Source: Aliagarivorans taiwanensis DSM 22990
GTDB lineage: Bacteria > Pseudomonadota > Gammaproteobacteria > Enterobacterales > Celerinatantimonadaceae
Assembly: GCF_000429505.1 (NCBI RefSeq)
Contig: NZ_KE386912.1
Span: 1 to 64,000, forward strand
DNA: 64,000 nucleotides
Reading direction: 5' to 3'
The position numbers and the translations under genes are program-made. The notes under the pieces were generated by a model that saw only the letters and a program-made list of their open reading frames with translations, did not search any database and was not told the origin of the DNA. Numbering within the stretch: position 1 is the stretch's first letter; every line of letters starts with the position of its first letter. This document shows positions 21,417 to 29,764 of this stretch, piece after piece.

Positions 21417-21445
21417 TTGGCAACGACGGCCAGCAATGGTAGAAT
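21417..21445 (+). promoter_or_regulatory. Candidate rplY promoter
   Basis: TTGGCA (21417-21422) and TAGAAT (21440-21445) with a 17-base spacer, about 100 bases upstream of rplY. Confidence 0.6.
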
Positions 21446-21548
21446 GCCGCGCCTTTTTCGACCAAGTGGATCATTTCACTGGTGTTAAATGGTTCCAAAC
21501 CCGCATCTGGTCGCAAGTTGCGGGGACATTCATTTTTTGGAGATTACC

Positions 21549-22178
21549 ATGTCTACTATCAAACTAAACGCTGAACTGCGTACCGACCTGGGGAAAGGTG
21601 CGAGCCGCCGCCTACGTCACGCAGAAAAAGTTCCTGCAATTGTATACGGTGCTGACAAAGAGCCAGTTTCTATCACCCTAGCTCACAACGAAGTGATCAA
21701 GGCGCAAGAAGTTGAAGCTTTCTACTCAAGCATCATCACTTTGGTTATCGACGGCAGTGAAGAGCAAGTTCTTGTAAAAGACATGCAGCGTCACGCGTTC
21801 AAGCCAAAAGTACAACACATTGACTTTCAGCGTGTAGATAACTCTCACGAGATCCACAAGAACGTACCTCTACACTTCGTAAACGAAGAAACTGCTCCTG
21901 CTGTTAAAGAGCAAGGCGGTAAGGTACACCACTTGGCTTCAGAAATTGAAGTAAGCTGTCTGCCAAAAGATCTTCCAGAGTTCGTTGAAGTTGACGTAGC
22001 TAAAGTTGAGCTGGGCCAAACTCTGCACTTGTCAGATCTGACCCTGCCTGCTGGCGTTACTTCAGTAGAGCTTGCTAAAGGCGAATCTCACGACCAAGCA
22101 GTAGTGTCTATCACTGCAGCTAAAGGTGGTGCTGACGATGCTGAAGGCGAAGCTGAAGGCGAAGAAGCTGCTGAATAA
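21549..22178 (+). CDS. rplY: 50S ribosomal protein L25 (long, CTC-type)
   Basis: Binds 5S rRNA in the large subunit. 209 aa, with an N-terminal L25 domain ([29 protein letters not shown]) and the C-terminal CTC/TL5 extension ([35 protein letters not shown]), then an acidic Asp/Glu/Gly tail. The E. coli protein is shorter (94 aa), so this is the long form. The ATG at 21549 has GGAGA six bases upstream; a longer frame back to 21489 has no such support. First gene of rplY-pth-ychF. Confidence 0.95.
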   Translation: MSTIKLNAELRTDLGKGASRRLRHAEKVPAIVYGADKEPVSITLAHNEVIKAQEVEAFYSSIITLVIDGSEEQVLVKDMQRHAFKPKVQHIDFQRVDNSHEIHKNVPLHFVNEETAPAVKEQGGKVHHLASEIEVSCLPKDLPEFVEVDVAKVELGQTLHLSDLTLPAGVTSVELAKGESHDQAVVSITAAKGGADDAEGEAEGEEAAE

Positions 22179-22183
22179 TCACA

Positions 22184-22768
22184 GTGGCTGACATTCGCTT
22201 ACTCGTGGGCCTGGGTAATCCAGGCCCCGAATATGAAAAAACCCGTCATAATGCCGGTGCTTGGTTAGTCGAACAGCTAGCCGCTAATCACCACACCCCT
22301 CTGAAAGCTGATCCGAAACACTTCGGTAAGACCGCCCGCATTCAAGCGAACGGTCAGGAAATGCGCCTGCTTATCCCCACAACGTACATGAATCTAAGCG
22401 GCAAAGCCGTTGCCAGTCTTGCACGTTTCTACCGCATTGAGCCTGAGCAGATCATGCTGGCCCACGATGAGTTGGACCTTCCTCCCGGTGTCGCCCGTTT
22501 TAAACAAGGCGGCGGACACGGTGGTCACAACGGCCTGCGCGATACCATTTCCAAGCTGGGGAACAACAAGAATTTCTACCGCTGCCGCATTGGCATCGGT
22601 CATCCAGGACACAAAGACCGGGTCTCCGGCTTCGTTCTGGGCAAAGCACCTAAAAATGAGCAAGAATTGATCGACGCCGCCGTTGACGAAGCGGTTCGCA
22701 GCATCGACATTCTGCTAACTGACGGTTTGAGCAAGGCGATGAATCGCCTGCATACGTTTAAAGCCTAA
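22184..22768 (+). CDS. pth: Peptidyl-tRNA hydrolase
   Basis: Releases peptides from prematurely dropped peptidyl-tRNAs. 194 aa. The N-terminus carries [23 protein letters not shown] with the catalytic His and Asn. [38 protein letters not shown] and the [19 protein letters not shown] motif are all intact. Starts with GTG five bases after rplY, with a weak ribosome-binding site, so translational coupling to rplY is likely. Confidence 0.96.
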   Translation: MADIRLLVGLGNPGPEYEKTRHNAGAWLVEQLAANHHTPLKADPKHFGKTARIQANGQEMRLLIPTTYMNLSGKAVASLARFYRIEPEQIMLAHDELDLPPGVARFKQGGGHGGHNGLRDTISKLGNNKNFYRCRIGIGHPGHKDRVSGFVLGKAPKNEQELIDAAVDEAVRSIDILLTDGLSKAMNRLHTFKA

Positions 22769-22803
22769 GCCAAGCAGCGCTTGGCCCGACTACAGGTAAG
22801 ATT

Positions 22804-23895
22804 ATGGGATTCAAATGTGGCATCGTTGGTTTGCCTAACGTAGGTAAATCCACCCTATTTAATGCACTGACCCAAGCGGGTATTGAAGCAGCAAACTTCC
22901 CTTTTTGTACTATTGAGCCAAATACCGGCGTAGTACCTGTGCCAGATCCACGCCTCGACGCGCTGGCCGCCATCGTAAACCCGCAACGCGTACTGCCAAC
23001 TACTATGGAGTTCGTAGACATTGCCGGTTTGGTTGCGGGCGCCTCTAAAGGTGAAGGTCTGGGTAACAAGTTCCTGGCGAACATCCGTGAGACTGACGCC
23101 ATCGGCCACGTAGTGCGCTGCTTCGAGAACGACAACATCGTTCACGTTGCCGGTCAGGTTGACCCGGCTGCCGACATCGAGGTTATCAACACCGAGCTGG
23201 CACTGGCTGACATGGAAACCTGTGAAAAAGCCATCATCCGCGTAGGCAAAAAAGCCAAAGGCGGTGATAAAGACGCCAAGTTCGAGCAACCGGTTCTGCA
23301 AAAGATCCTCGCTCACTTGGAAGAAGGCGAGATGATCCGCAGCCTGGAGCTGAGCAAAGAAGAGCTGGCCGCCATCGGCTACATGAACTTCCTGACCCTC
23401 AAGCCAACCATGTACATCGCTAACGTGAATGATGATGGCTTCGACAACAACCCCTACCTCGAAACAGTAAAAGAGATTGCTGCCAACGAGAATGCCGTGG
23501 TTGTAGCCGTATGTGCCGAGATTGAAGGCGAGATCGCCGAACTCGATGCCGACGAAAAAGCCGAGTTTATGGAAGAGATGGGTCTGGAAGAGCCTGGCCT
23601 TAACCGGGTAATTCGCGCCGGTTACGAGCTGCTTACTCTACAAACCTACTTCACCGCTGGCGTAAAAGAAGTACGCGCCTGGACCATTCCGGTAGGAGCG
23701 ACCGCGCCACAAGCGGCCGGTAAGATCCACACCGACTTCGAACGCGGCTTTATTCGCGCCGAAGTCATCGCCTACGACGACTACATCCAGTTCAACGGTG
23801 AGTCGGGCGCCAAAGAAAACGGTAAGTGGCGCCAAGAAGGTAAAGGCTACGTGGTCTCCGACGGCGACGTTATCCACTTCTTGTTTAACGTTTAA
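22804..23895 (+). CDS. ychF: Redox-regulated ATPase YchF (OLA1 family)
   Basis: TRAFAC-class P-loop ATPase that binds ribosomes and is linked to stress responses. 363 aa, exact family length. It carries the P-loop [16 protein letters not shown], switch [20 protein letters not shown], an NxxE-type nucleotide motif (NVND, in place of NKxD, as in this family), and a C-terminal TGS-like domain ([15 protein letters not shown] ... [38 protein letters not shown]). Third gene of rplY-pth-ychF. Confidence 0.97.
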   Translation: MGFKCGIVGLPNVGKSTLFNALTQAGIEAANFPFCTIEPNTGVVPVPDPRLDALAAIVNPQRVLPTTMEFVDIAGLVAGASKGEGLGNKFLANIRETDAIGHVVRCFENDNIVHVAGQVDPAADIEVINTELALADMETCEKAIIRVGKKAKGGDKDAKFEQPVLQKILAHLEEGEMIRSLELSKEELAAIGYMNFLTLKPTMYIANVNDDGFDNNPYLETVKEIAANENAVVVAVCAEIEGEIAELDADEKAEFMEEMGLEEPGLNRVIRAGYELLTLQTYFTAGVKEVRAWTIPVGATAPQAAGKIHTDFERGFIRAEVIAYDDYIQFNGESGAKENGKWRQEGKGYVVSDGDVIHFLFNV

Positions 23896-23912
23896 TCGCT
23901 AAACCTTGAGTG

Positions 23913-23939
23913 AAAACCGGTGCTTGCACCGGTTTTTTT
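23913..23939 (+). terminator. Rho-independent terminator after ychF
   Basis: Stem AAAACCGGTGC/GCACCGGTTTT with a two-base loop and a T run, 17 bases after the ychF stop. Confidence 0.9.
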
Positions 23940-23964
23940 GTATTTGGCGTGGCCAACTACCACT

Positions 23965-24030
23965 TATATAAAGAACTCGCTGCGCCTATATAGAGAAATC
24001 GCCGCACATATATAGAGATACCGCTGCGCT
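23965..24030. repeat. Three tandem 22-bp repeats
   Basis: Three head-to-tail units begin at 23965, 23987 and 24009, each starting TATATA(A/G)AGA and ending in CGC(T/C)GC(G/A)C-type sequence. Unit length is exactly 22 bases, about two DNA turns. They lie between the ychF terminator and a MITE copy; the function is unknown. Confidence 0.75.
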
Positions 24031-24204
24031 AGGCAGCCGAACCATCACTCGGCCACGGCGCAATTTTGGCTTTAGCAGTTAAACGCCAAGCCTCGCTAAG
24101 CACGCTTTTTAGCCACATGGCCAAGGCATTGCTCTACGCGTCAGCAAACCCGCTTTGACAAAGGCTGTTAATTTGCGGCGACAGCGCCCTCAGCCAAGGT
24201 AATT

Positions 24205-24364
24205 ATACCAATCCACATAAGTAACTGATCACTCTTGCTGGTTAAAATCATTGATGACTGCGTCAGCGCTTTTGTAATTAGTCCACTAGTTACGGCAAGC
24301 ACTTCCTCGTCCTCAATGATTTTTCCTGCGCAATACCTGACCACTTACTTATCCGGATTGGTAT
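24205..24364 (+). mobile_element. MITE-like element, copy 1
   Basis: A 160-bp non-coding element with ATACCAATC at its left end and GATTGGTAT at its right. The terminal inverted repeat continues imperfectly inwards for about 25 bases. A near-identical copy lies in the opposite orientation at 39752-39912, which proves it is dispersed. A TTA on each side (24203-24205, 24364-24366) may be a 3-bp target duplication. It encodes no protein, so it would need a transposase supplied elsewhere. Confidence 0.8.
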
Positions 24365-24513
24365 TACAATAAAAACAGTAGGCTAGCGCATCCGCTGCAA
24401 CAGAATAATCTGGGGAGTTAGCGAGTTTTTGGCCAATCTTTGGTTAAGGTCACAGCTGTTTGTACAGGCTTTAAGCAAACAAACTAAATTGCACTTTTTT
24501 GGCAAAAAAACGG

Positions 24514-24542
24514 TTGACGCTCTAGGGGCGGATAAGCATAAT
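24514..24542 (+). promoter_or_regulatory. tRNA operon promoter
   Basis: TTGACG (24514-24519) and CATAAT (24537-24542) with a 17-base spacer, followed by a GC-rich discriminator (ACGCGCCGC). GC-rich discriminators are typical of stable-RNA promoters under stringent control. The first tRNA begins 84 bases downstream. Confidence 0.75.
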
Positions 24543-24625
24543 ACGCGCCGCAGCAACGGAACAGGGGCTGCTTCTTACGAGAGCATTGATTGCCTTGTAA
24601 GGGTATTGCAAGAGCAATGCAAGAT

Positions 24626-24702
24626 GGCTATGTAGCTCAGCTGGTTAGAGCACAGCACTCATAATGCTGGGGTCGCAGGTTCAAGTCCCGCCATAGCCAC
24701 CA
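24626..24702 (+). tRNA. tRNA-Met(CAT), elongator
   Basis: 77 bases with encoded CCA. Acceptor GGCTATG pairs with CATAGCC, the anticodon loop is CTCATAA, and the T-arm GCAGGTTCAAGTCCCGC-type sequence is normal. The sequence resembles E. coli elongator tRNA-Met rather than the initiator. Confidence 0.97.
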
Positions 24703-24746
24703 TCTTCTCTTAAGGTGTAAACCCTAAGCGAAGTGCTCAGTAAGTC

Positions 24747-24831
24747 GCGGGAGTGGCGGAATTGGTAGACGCGCTAGATTTAGGTTCTAGTATCGCAAGG
24801 TGTGAGAGTTCAAGTCTCTCCTCCCGCACCA
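24747..24831 (+). tRNA. tRNA-Leu(TAG)
   Basis: 85-base class II tRNA with a long variable arm and encoded CCA. Acceptor GCGGGAG/CTCCCGC; anticodon TAG in GATTTAGGTTC. Resembles E. coli leuW. Confidence 0.97.
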
Positions 24832-24899
24832 TTCTTACTGAGATTGCAAAAACACTTGCATGAGTGTGACTCACTCATAAAATAACAGGTCGACGCTGT

Positions 24900-24974
24900 A
24901 GGGGTATCGCCAAGCGGTAAGGCAGCGGCTTTTGATGCCGCCATTCGTTGGTTCAAATCCAGCTACCCCTGCCA
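24900..24974 (+). tRNA. tRNA-Gln(TTG), copy 1
   Basis: 75 bases with CCA. Acceptor AGGGGTA/TACCCCT; anticodon loop TTTTGAT between GCGGC/GCCGC. Confidence 0.96.
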
Positions 24975-25038
24975 CTTTCTTCGAGAGACCAACTCGAATT
25001 AATTGCGCAAGCAGTTAAACAACAAAAGGTCACGCTGT

Positions 25039-25113
25039 AGGGGTATCGCCAAGCGGTAAGGCAGCGGCTTTTGATGCCGCCATTCGTTGGTTCAAATCCA
25101 GCTACCCCTGCCA
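25039..25113 (+). tRNA. tRNA-Gln(TTG), copy 2
   Basis: Identical in sequence to the copy at 24900-24974. Confidence 0.96.
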
Positions 25114-25136
25114 CTTTTATTTAGCTTCGGCTAAAT

Positions 25137-25213
25137 GGCTATGTAGCTCAGCTGGTTAGAGCACAGCACTCATAATGCTGGGGTCGCAGGTTCAAGTCCC
25201 GCCATAGCCACCA
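25137..25213 (+). tRNA. tRNA-Met(CAT), elongator, copy 2
   Basis: Identical to the copy at 24626-24702. Confidence 0.97.
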
Positions 25214-25246
25214 TTCTCTTGTTATGAGAGAATTAAAACTACCTTT

Positions 25247-25331
25247 GCGGGAGTGGCGGAATTGGTAGACGCGCTAGATTTAGGTTCTAGTATCGCAAGG
25301 TGTGAGAGTTCAAGTCTCTCCTCCCGCACCA
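25247..25331 (+). tRNA. tRNA-Leu(TAG), copy 2
   Basis: Identical to the copy at 24747-24831. Confidence 0.97.
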
Positions 25332-25384
25332 TCTTCTCTTGAAGATTGAGTTTAATCTGACTCACTAAACACAGGTTACGCTGT

Positions 25385-25459
25385 AGGGGTATCGCCAAGC
25401 GGTAAGGCAGCGGCTTTTGATGCCGCCATTCGTTGGTTCAAATCCAGCTACCCCTGCCA
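25385..25459 (+). tRNA. tRNA-Gln(TTG), copy 3
   Basis: Identical to the other two glutamine tRNAs. Last gene of the cluster, directly before the terminator. Confidence 0.96.
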
Positions 25460-25465
25460 CCTTAG

Positions 25466-25500
25466 AAAAGCCCGATAATCGCAAGATTGTCGGGCTTTTT
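25466..25500 (+). terminator. Rho-independent terminator of the tRNA operon
   Basis: Stem AAAGCCCGATAATC/GATTGTCGGGCTTT (one T-T mismatch) with a GCAA tetraloop and a T run, seven bases after the last tRNA. Confidence 0.9.
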
Positions 25501-25640
25501 GCTTTTCGGCGATCCACGGCTTGGCTTATACCTATCAACATCAGCTGCGGCATAAGCGACAGCCGTCACAGCCACCAGCATTTACAGCCCGCCTACTGAC
25601 ATGTTATTTGTTGCCTTTGCGCTTCACTTAGGACAACACC

Positions 25641-26261
25641 ATGGAACTTCAACTCTGGCTCACCTTTGTCGCCGCTTGCATCATCTTCAGCTTCGCCCCC
25701 GGCGCAGGCATGGTAGCCACCGTTAGCAATGCCCTGAATCGCGGAATGAAGGTCGCCTTGGTGAATATCGTTGGCCTTCAGTTGGCCTTAGTGGTGCACC
25801 TACTGGTTGTCAGCCTTGGCCTCGGTGCTCTACTCGCTCAATCCGCCACCGCCTTTACCGTGGTGAAGTACTGCGGCGCCGCGTACTTGATCTACCTGGG
25901 TATCACCCAGTGGTTTAGCAAAGCCCCCGCCACGCAAACCGACGCCGACAACGGCCAGCATGCCTTGCTGCCCATCATGCGCCAGAGCCTGTTAATCAAC
26001 CTCAGCAACCCCAAGTCGATCGTGTTCTTGGCCGCCTTCCTGCCACAGTTTATTGACCCGGCTGCTGCGGCAACCAACCAATATCTGATTTTGGGAAGCA
26101 CTGTGGTGGTGATCGATTGTTTGGTGATGGTGGTGTATGCCTTGCTAGCAACGGTGATTCGACCGCTGTTGAGTAAGCCACGGTTTGTGGCGATGCAAAA
26201 TAAGGTGTTTGCTAGTTTGTTTGTCGGCTTAGGTATCGCTCTGGCGAAAGCAGAAAGATAG
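25641..26261 (+). CDS. LysE/RhtB-family amino-acid exporter
   Basis: Inner-membrane exporter of the LysE/RhtB superfamily, 206 aa with about six hydrophobic helices. It has the family signature near the N-terminus (FAPGAGMVATVSNALNRGMKVALVNIVGLQLAL; usually PGPn in this position) and the mid-protein motif LLINLSNPKSIVFLAAFLPQFID. The substrate is probably an amino acid or homoserine lactone-like compound but cannot be assigned. ATG 25641 follows AGGA. Stand-alone gene on the far side of the tRNA terminator. Confidence 0.9.
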   Translation: MELQLWLTFVAACIIFSFAPGAGMVATVSNALNRGMKVALVNIVGLQLALVVHLLVVSLGLGALLAQSATAFTVVKYCGAAYLIYLGITQWFSKAPATQTDADNGQHALLPIMRQSLLINLSNPKSIVFLAAFLPQFIDPAAAATNQYLILGSTVVVIDCLVMVVYALLATVIRPLLSKPRFVAMQNKVFASLFVGLGIALAKAER

Positions 26262-26370
26262 CCCTTGTAACCCGCAGGCGACTTCGCGAACACACCAGCA
26301 AGCGAAGTCGGTTGCTGTGACCCATCCAATGCTCAGGTTTACGCCCATGTGGCCAAGTCAGGAGAAGCCG

Positions 26371-26727
26371 ATGTTTAAACACCCTACCTCCCTGCGGTGC
26401 CTGCCTAGCGCAGCTCTGCTAGCGCTAGCATTTTACGCATTCGCAGATACCACCTGCCACGAAGCGCGCACAACGCTAACCTACCTAGTCAATGAGCGCC
26501 AGATGCTGGAACTTGAGATAGATGAGCTGCAAACCCGAATTACCCAAGGTAAGGCTGAGCTGGCGCAAGTCCAGCCGGAAAGTACCGCTTATCAGCAGCT
26601 AAGCGCCGACATCGAATATTTCAAAGAGAGCCACAGCGCCAGACTTCCTTACTATCAGCATATTAATGCCCTGCATAGCGATGCGCTTGTTCGCTATCAA
26701 GCTGTTTGCTTGGAGGAGCCTCAATAG
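26371..26727 (+). CDS. Small periplasmic coiled-coil protein, unknown
   Basis: 118-residue protein with a probable signal peptide (residues 1-25, ending in AFYAFA-DT). A predicted amphipathic coiled coil follows (ARTTLTYLVNERQMLELEIDELQTRITQGKAELAQV). Two cysteines in the mature part could form one disulfide. I do not recognise the family. The frame is open back to 26317, but AGGAG at 26360-26364 supports ATG 26371. Confidence 0.7.
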   Translation: MFKHPTSLRCLPSAALLALAFYAFADTTCHEARTTLTYLVNERQMLELEIDELQTRITQGKAELAQVQPESTAYQQLSADIEYFKESHSARLPYYQHINALHSDALVRYQAVCLEEPQ

Positions 26728-26784
26728 AGTTGGGGGGAATCCTGACGGCTGGTTTTTGATCTTGTTGCTGTTGGCTTGGTGTTT

Positions 26785-27028
26785 GGGGTTTTCTTTTCTT
26801 TGGTGTGGGTTGTCCGTGTTTCGCCTTGACGGCGCTGCTGCGCGCGCACCTACTTTCTCTTTGCTTTGCCAAAGAGACAAGTAGGCAAAGAGAAAGGCAA
26901 CCCCGTTGCACAGGCCTGCGGCTTCACTGCGATGCTCGCTCCACCCTGAGCCGAAATAACTCGCTTCGCTCAAACAGGATTTCGGCCTTAACCGGGCTCC
27001 ACTTGTGCTTCTCGTCTGTGCAGAGGGG
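26785..27028 (+). repeat. Long inverted repeat, left arm
   Basis: About 240 bases that reappear, reverse-complemented and roughly 80 percent identical by eye, at 27871-28112. The best-preserved part is a perfect 21-base match at 26831-26851 (starting GGCGCTGCTGCGCGCG). Another is the block around GCCGAAATAACTCGCTTCGC. The arm does not encode a recognisable protein. With the sequence between 26727 and 27129 it is the only content of that gap. Confidence 0.8.
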
Positions 27029-27128
27029 CCCGAAATTGTGCCTCACTTCAGTATTTGTCGATAAAGTGACCGCATGCTAGCTTAATTACTTACTTAATCA
27101 TTATTAAAGTTTCCGCTAGGATGCACAC

Positions 27129-27838
27129 ATGTATCTATATAAATTTCAATCACTTAATGAGAACAACCTCGCAGCTCTCAATGCTCACTCACTTTATTTT
27201 GCACCGCTGGATAGACTAAATGACCCTACTGAGAACATGTTTGATCTCCAAGCACAGCATCTGGAAACCGCAATCAATCAAGAGCAGCGAAATAATTTAG
27301 AGAAAATAAAGCAATATGGGGTGCTTTCTACAGCGATAGGGAAAGACTTAGAGACAGATTTACTTATGTGGTCTCATTATGGAGATGGCCTAAAAGGCTA
27401 CTGCTTGATATTTGATAAATCTGTTTTGATAGATCACTACTACTGACTGATGATAACTTAACGGTCGTAAAGCCTGAAGAAACTAATTACAGCTTCCCGC
27501 GAGTACCATCTGATTCTCCAATTAGACAAGGCTGTGCCCCAATTCCGGGAATCGACGAACCAGACCAAGAGTGTCAGTTCCTAACTAAGCAACTCCTCTA
27601 CAATAAGCCAAATTGCTTTAGTTACGAGAAAGAGTTTCGCTTCGTCAAACTTCAAACAGGACTGTTTCAGTACCCTACTCAAGCACTGCAGCAAGTGATC
27701 ATTGGCGACAAAATTCCGGAAGTTAATCAAGCTCTTATCCAAAAATTGGCCAAATCTACTTTTCCAAATATCACTATCAAGCGAGCCTATGTAAAACCCA
27801 ATAGTTTCCAAATTCACATTAAAGAATGGCGTCACTAA
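27129..27838 (+). pseudogene. DUF2971-like protein gene with a frameshift
   Basis: Two frames together encode about 235 residues resembling the DUF2971 family, whose function is unknown. The first frame (27129-27446) starts MYLYKFQSLNENNLAALNAH, has the family pattern of an N-terminal KY/KF-x-S-L block, a FAPLDRLNDPTEN segment and MWSHYGDGLKGYCLIFD, then stops. In another frame the text continues through SYEKEFRFVKL to QQVIIGDKIPEVNQAL and ends IHIKEWRH at 27838. The break lies near 27425-27446 and needs one base lost or gained. A sequencing error is possible. AGGATG precedes the ATG. The gene is visibly AT-richer than its neighbours and sits between the long inverted repeats. Confidence 0.7.
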
Positions 27839-27870
27839 CTGTTCACTCATCGCTTGCAACAGGCGCTACT

Positions 27871-28112
27871 CCCCCTCTGCACAGACGAGTAGCGCAAGGG
27901 GGCTATTGATCAGGTCGAAATCCTGTCTGAGCGAAGCGAGTTATTTCGGCCCCATAGACACCGAGCAACGCAGTGAAGCCGAAGGCCTGTGCAGCCGGGG
28001 GTGTCTTCTCTTTTGCCTACTTTTCTCTGGGCAGGCAGGAAAAGAGGTGCGCGCGCAGCAGCGCCGTCAGGGCGAAATACGGACTACCCACACCAAAGAA
28101 AACAAATCCCAA
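27871..28112 (-). repeat. Long inverted repeat, right arm
   Basis: Reverse complement of the arm at 26785-27028, with the perfect 21-base core at 28045-28065. It ends about 40 bases before the duplicated mltC fragment. No gene is supported in 27839-28420 apart from the repeats and regulatory sites listed. Confidence 0.8.
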
Positions 28113-28148
28113 ACCACCAAACCCACACCACCAAAGAACAAAAGGCAA

Positions 28149-28253
28149 AGAGGGCCCGCTAGCCCTCACCACGTCGAAAAGCCTGTTCAGCCGAATCCAC
28201 CTTCTGCAAATACCGCCGCGATTCAGCAGCCGGATGCTGGGTCGTCAACTTCT
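28149..28253 (-). repeat. Duplicated 3' end of mltC (left copy)
   Basis: 105 bases matching the mltC 3' end at 30197-30301 in the same orientation, with about seven differences. The fragment includes the mltC stop codon and ten bases beyond it. With the native copy it brackets the hip module in direct repeat. Confidence 0.9.
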
Positions 28254-28288
28254 ACTACCGCTATAGCTACCAAAAACGAGTCAGAATA

Positions 28289-28398
28289 TTTAATGCGTAT
28301 ATTTTTACTCATTAATTGAAAGCATGGAATTTAATGTAAATATTTGTACTCATTAATTGGCAGCTTGGCTTTTAATGAGTATATTTGTACACATTACC
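28289..28398 (+). promoter_or_regulatory. Three 41-bp tandem repeats with palindromic operator cores
   Basis: TTTAATG recurs at 28289, 28330 and 28371, exactly 41 bases apart. Each unit holds a 22-base dyad of the form AATGnGTA-N6-TACnCATT, with single mismatches in units 1 and 2. The third dyad overlaps the -10 of the candidate hip promoter. This layout suggests cooperative autoregulation by the HTH protein encoded downstream. The first two units are complete; the third is truncated after the dyad. Confidence 0.8.
28357..28385 (+). promoter_or_regulatory. Candidate hip operon promoter
   Basis: TTGGCA (28357-28362) and TATATT (28380-28385) with a 17-base spacer, embedded in the third operator repeat. 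A transcript from here would begin near 28392, which leaves the TTG at 28385 outside the message. Confidence 0.65.
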
Positions 28399-28420
28399 TT
28401 TCCACGAGTGGGAACTTAGA

Positions 28421-29764
28421 ATGCAGGCTTTAACCCTTCAAGCAAACATTGCGTCCAAGTGGGTGAACATCGCTTTGATTCAGTTTCCAGACGAAGAGCA
28501 GCTCAATATCACCGAACTGGAGTACTTCGGGGAATACGTACAAGAACACTTTGGGGTAGACGATTATCACGCAGCCACACTGAACTACCCAGTGAACATG
28601 TTCGTGGACAGAGACGGTCCCGGTTGGATGCGATTTCTAGATGACATTATACCCTCAGGGGCCAGCCGCCGATTCTGGGTCAGTTATCTTGGGATAGGCG
28701 ATAAAAGCAAAGCTGAACAGGACTTTGAGTTACTCAAGCACGGAACAACTGCCCCTGTTGGCAATCTGCGTATTTTAGAATCGCTACCGCCAGAAGATCC
28801 TGATCCGCATGCAATGGCCAGAACATTTAGGGTCGAGGAGGTTAAAGAGCGTGCAACCGACTTTCTTGAATATGCTCAGCGCCTCGGCGCTGCGGCTGGT
28901 GGCGCAACTGGGGCCGGTGGAGAAGCCCCAAAGTTACTTTTGCGCTGCACCAATAATGGCAATGTGTGGATAGACAGTTATCAGGATGACCCAACTAATC
29001 TAGATAGCTTCTACTTAGTTAAGTACCCTCGCAACGAACGGCGGGACATCGACTGTGACGTACTCCGCGCCGAATACCACTTTTACCACGAGCTTGAGGC
29101 GATGGGCTTCGAGGCCATCCAAACTCAGGGAATGCGACTGATTGAAGGAGATCGCTATCCTTCTTTGTGGTTGCCACGGTTTGATGTGGTGACCGTTGAT
29201 GGCCAAGTCGAACGACTCGGACTCGAGTCTGTTTACTCAATCTTGCAAAAGCAGCCAGGGGATTTTCTCGATCACAAGCAAACCCTCGTCACATTGGTGG
29301 AAGCTATCAGCCAAAGCCACATGGTGACAGTTCAAGGCTTCAAGTTTGATGCTGAAGCATTTGTGATTGAGTGGGTGCAACGGGATCTGCTCAATATTGC
29401 CTTTGGTAACTCCGATAACCACGGAAGAAACACGTCATTCCTAAAAGGAAAAGGTTGGATAGAGCTTGCGCCAATTTATGACTTCGCGCCGATGAAAGCT
29501 GATCCTGAAGATGTCACTCGAACTATCACGTGGGGGGCGGGCCTAGAAATTGGAGGCGAGTTTAACTTTGCACAGATTGCGGCTGAGCTTGCCGAACTTG
29601 CCGACTCCAGCAAACTACTTACGGAGTTAAAAACGACAGCCGGCAAGTTAGTCGGGCTTAAGCAGCGTCTGGCGGACCGAGGGGTGCCAAACACGATACT
29701 CGACCTACCAAGTATCGGCTTTGATTATTTAGATGAGAAACTCACAAGGTGGAACTTGCTATGA
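28421..29764 (+). CDS. HipA-family Ser/Thr kinase toxin
   Basis: 447 aa. HipA-like kinase; E. coli HipA phosphorylates glutamyl-tRNA synthetase and causes persistence. Visible: an N-terminal region ending in PVGNLRIL, a Gly/Ala-rich loop (about 156-170) leading to GGEAPKLLLRC, a candidate ATP lysine in FYLVKYP, the catalytic loop GNSDNHGRNTSF (Asp about 332) and the metal-binding Asp in APIYDFAP. All core kinase residues appear intact. The Gly-rich loop lacks the serine that E. coli HipA autophosphorylates. I start at ATG 28421 because a TTG at 28385 lies within the -10 box. The stop overlaps the antitoxin-like gene (ATGA). Toxin-first order is the reverse of E. coli hipBA. The target is unknown. 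Confidence 0.88.
   Translation: MQALTLQANIASKWVNIALIQFPDEEQLNITELEYFGEYVQEHFGVDDYHAATLNYPVNMFVDRDGPGWMRFLDDIIPSGASRRFWVSYLGIGDKSKAEQDFELLKHGTTAPVGNLRILESLPPEDPDPHAMARTFRVEEVKERATDFLEYAQRLGAAAGGATGAGGEAPKLLLRCTNNGNVWIDSYQDDPTNLDSFYLVKYPRNERRDIDCDVLRAEYHFYHELEAMGFEAIQTQGMRLIEGDRYPSLWLPRFDVVTVDGQVERLGLESVYSILQKQPGDFLDHKQTLVTLVEAISQSHMVTVQGFKFDAEAFVIEWVQRDLLNIAFGNSDNHGRNTSFLKGKGWIELAPIYDFAPMKADPEDVTRTITWGAGLEIGGEFNFAQIAAELAELADSSKLLTELKTTAGKLVGLKQRLADRGVPNTILDLPSIGFDYLDEKLTRWNLL

Noticed and set aside
21173-21436. 87-codon minus-strand frame upstream of rplY
   Set aside because: No ribosome-binding site, no recognisable domain, and it overlaps the likely rplY promoter.
27581-27859. 92-codon minus-strand frame
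   Set aside because: Antisense shadow of the second half of the DUF2971-like gene.
28289-28398. CRISPR array
   Set aside because: Three units with no unique spacers between conserved repeats; the whole 41-base unit is repeated, so it is an operator-type tandem array. The 22-bp array at 23965 is also not a CRISPR.
28385-28420. TTG start extending hipA by 12 codons
   Set aside because: The TTG lies inside the -10 box of the hip promoter, so it would not be transcribed; ATG 28421 is used.
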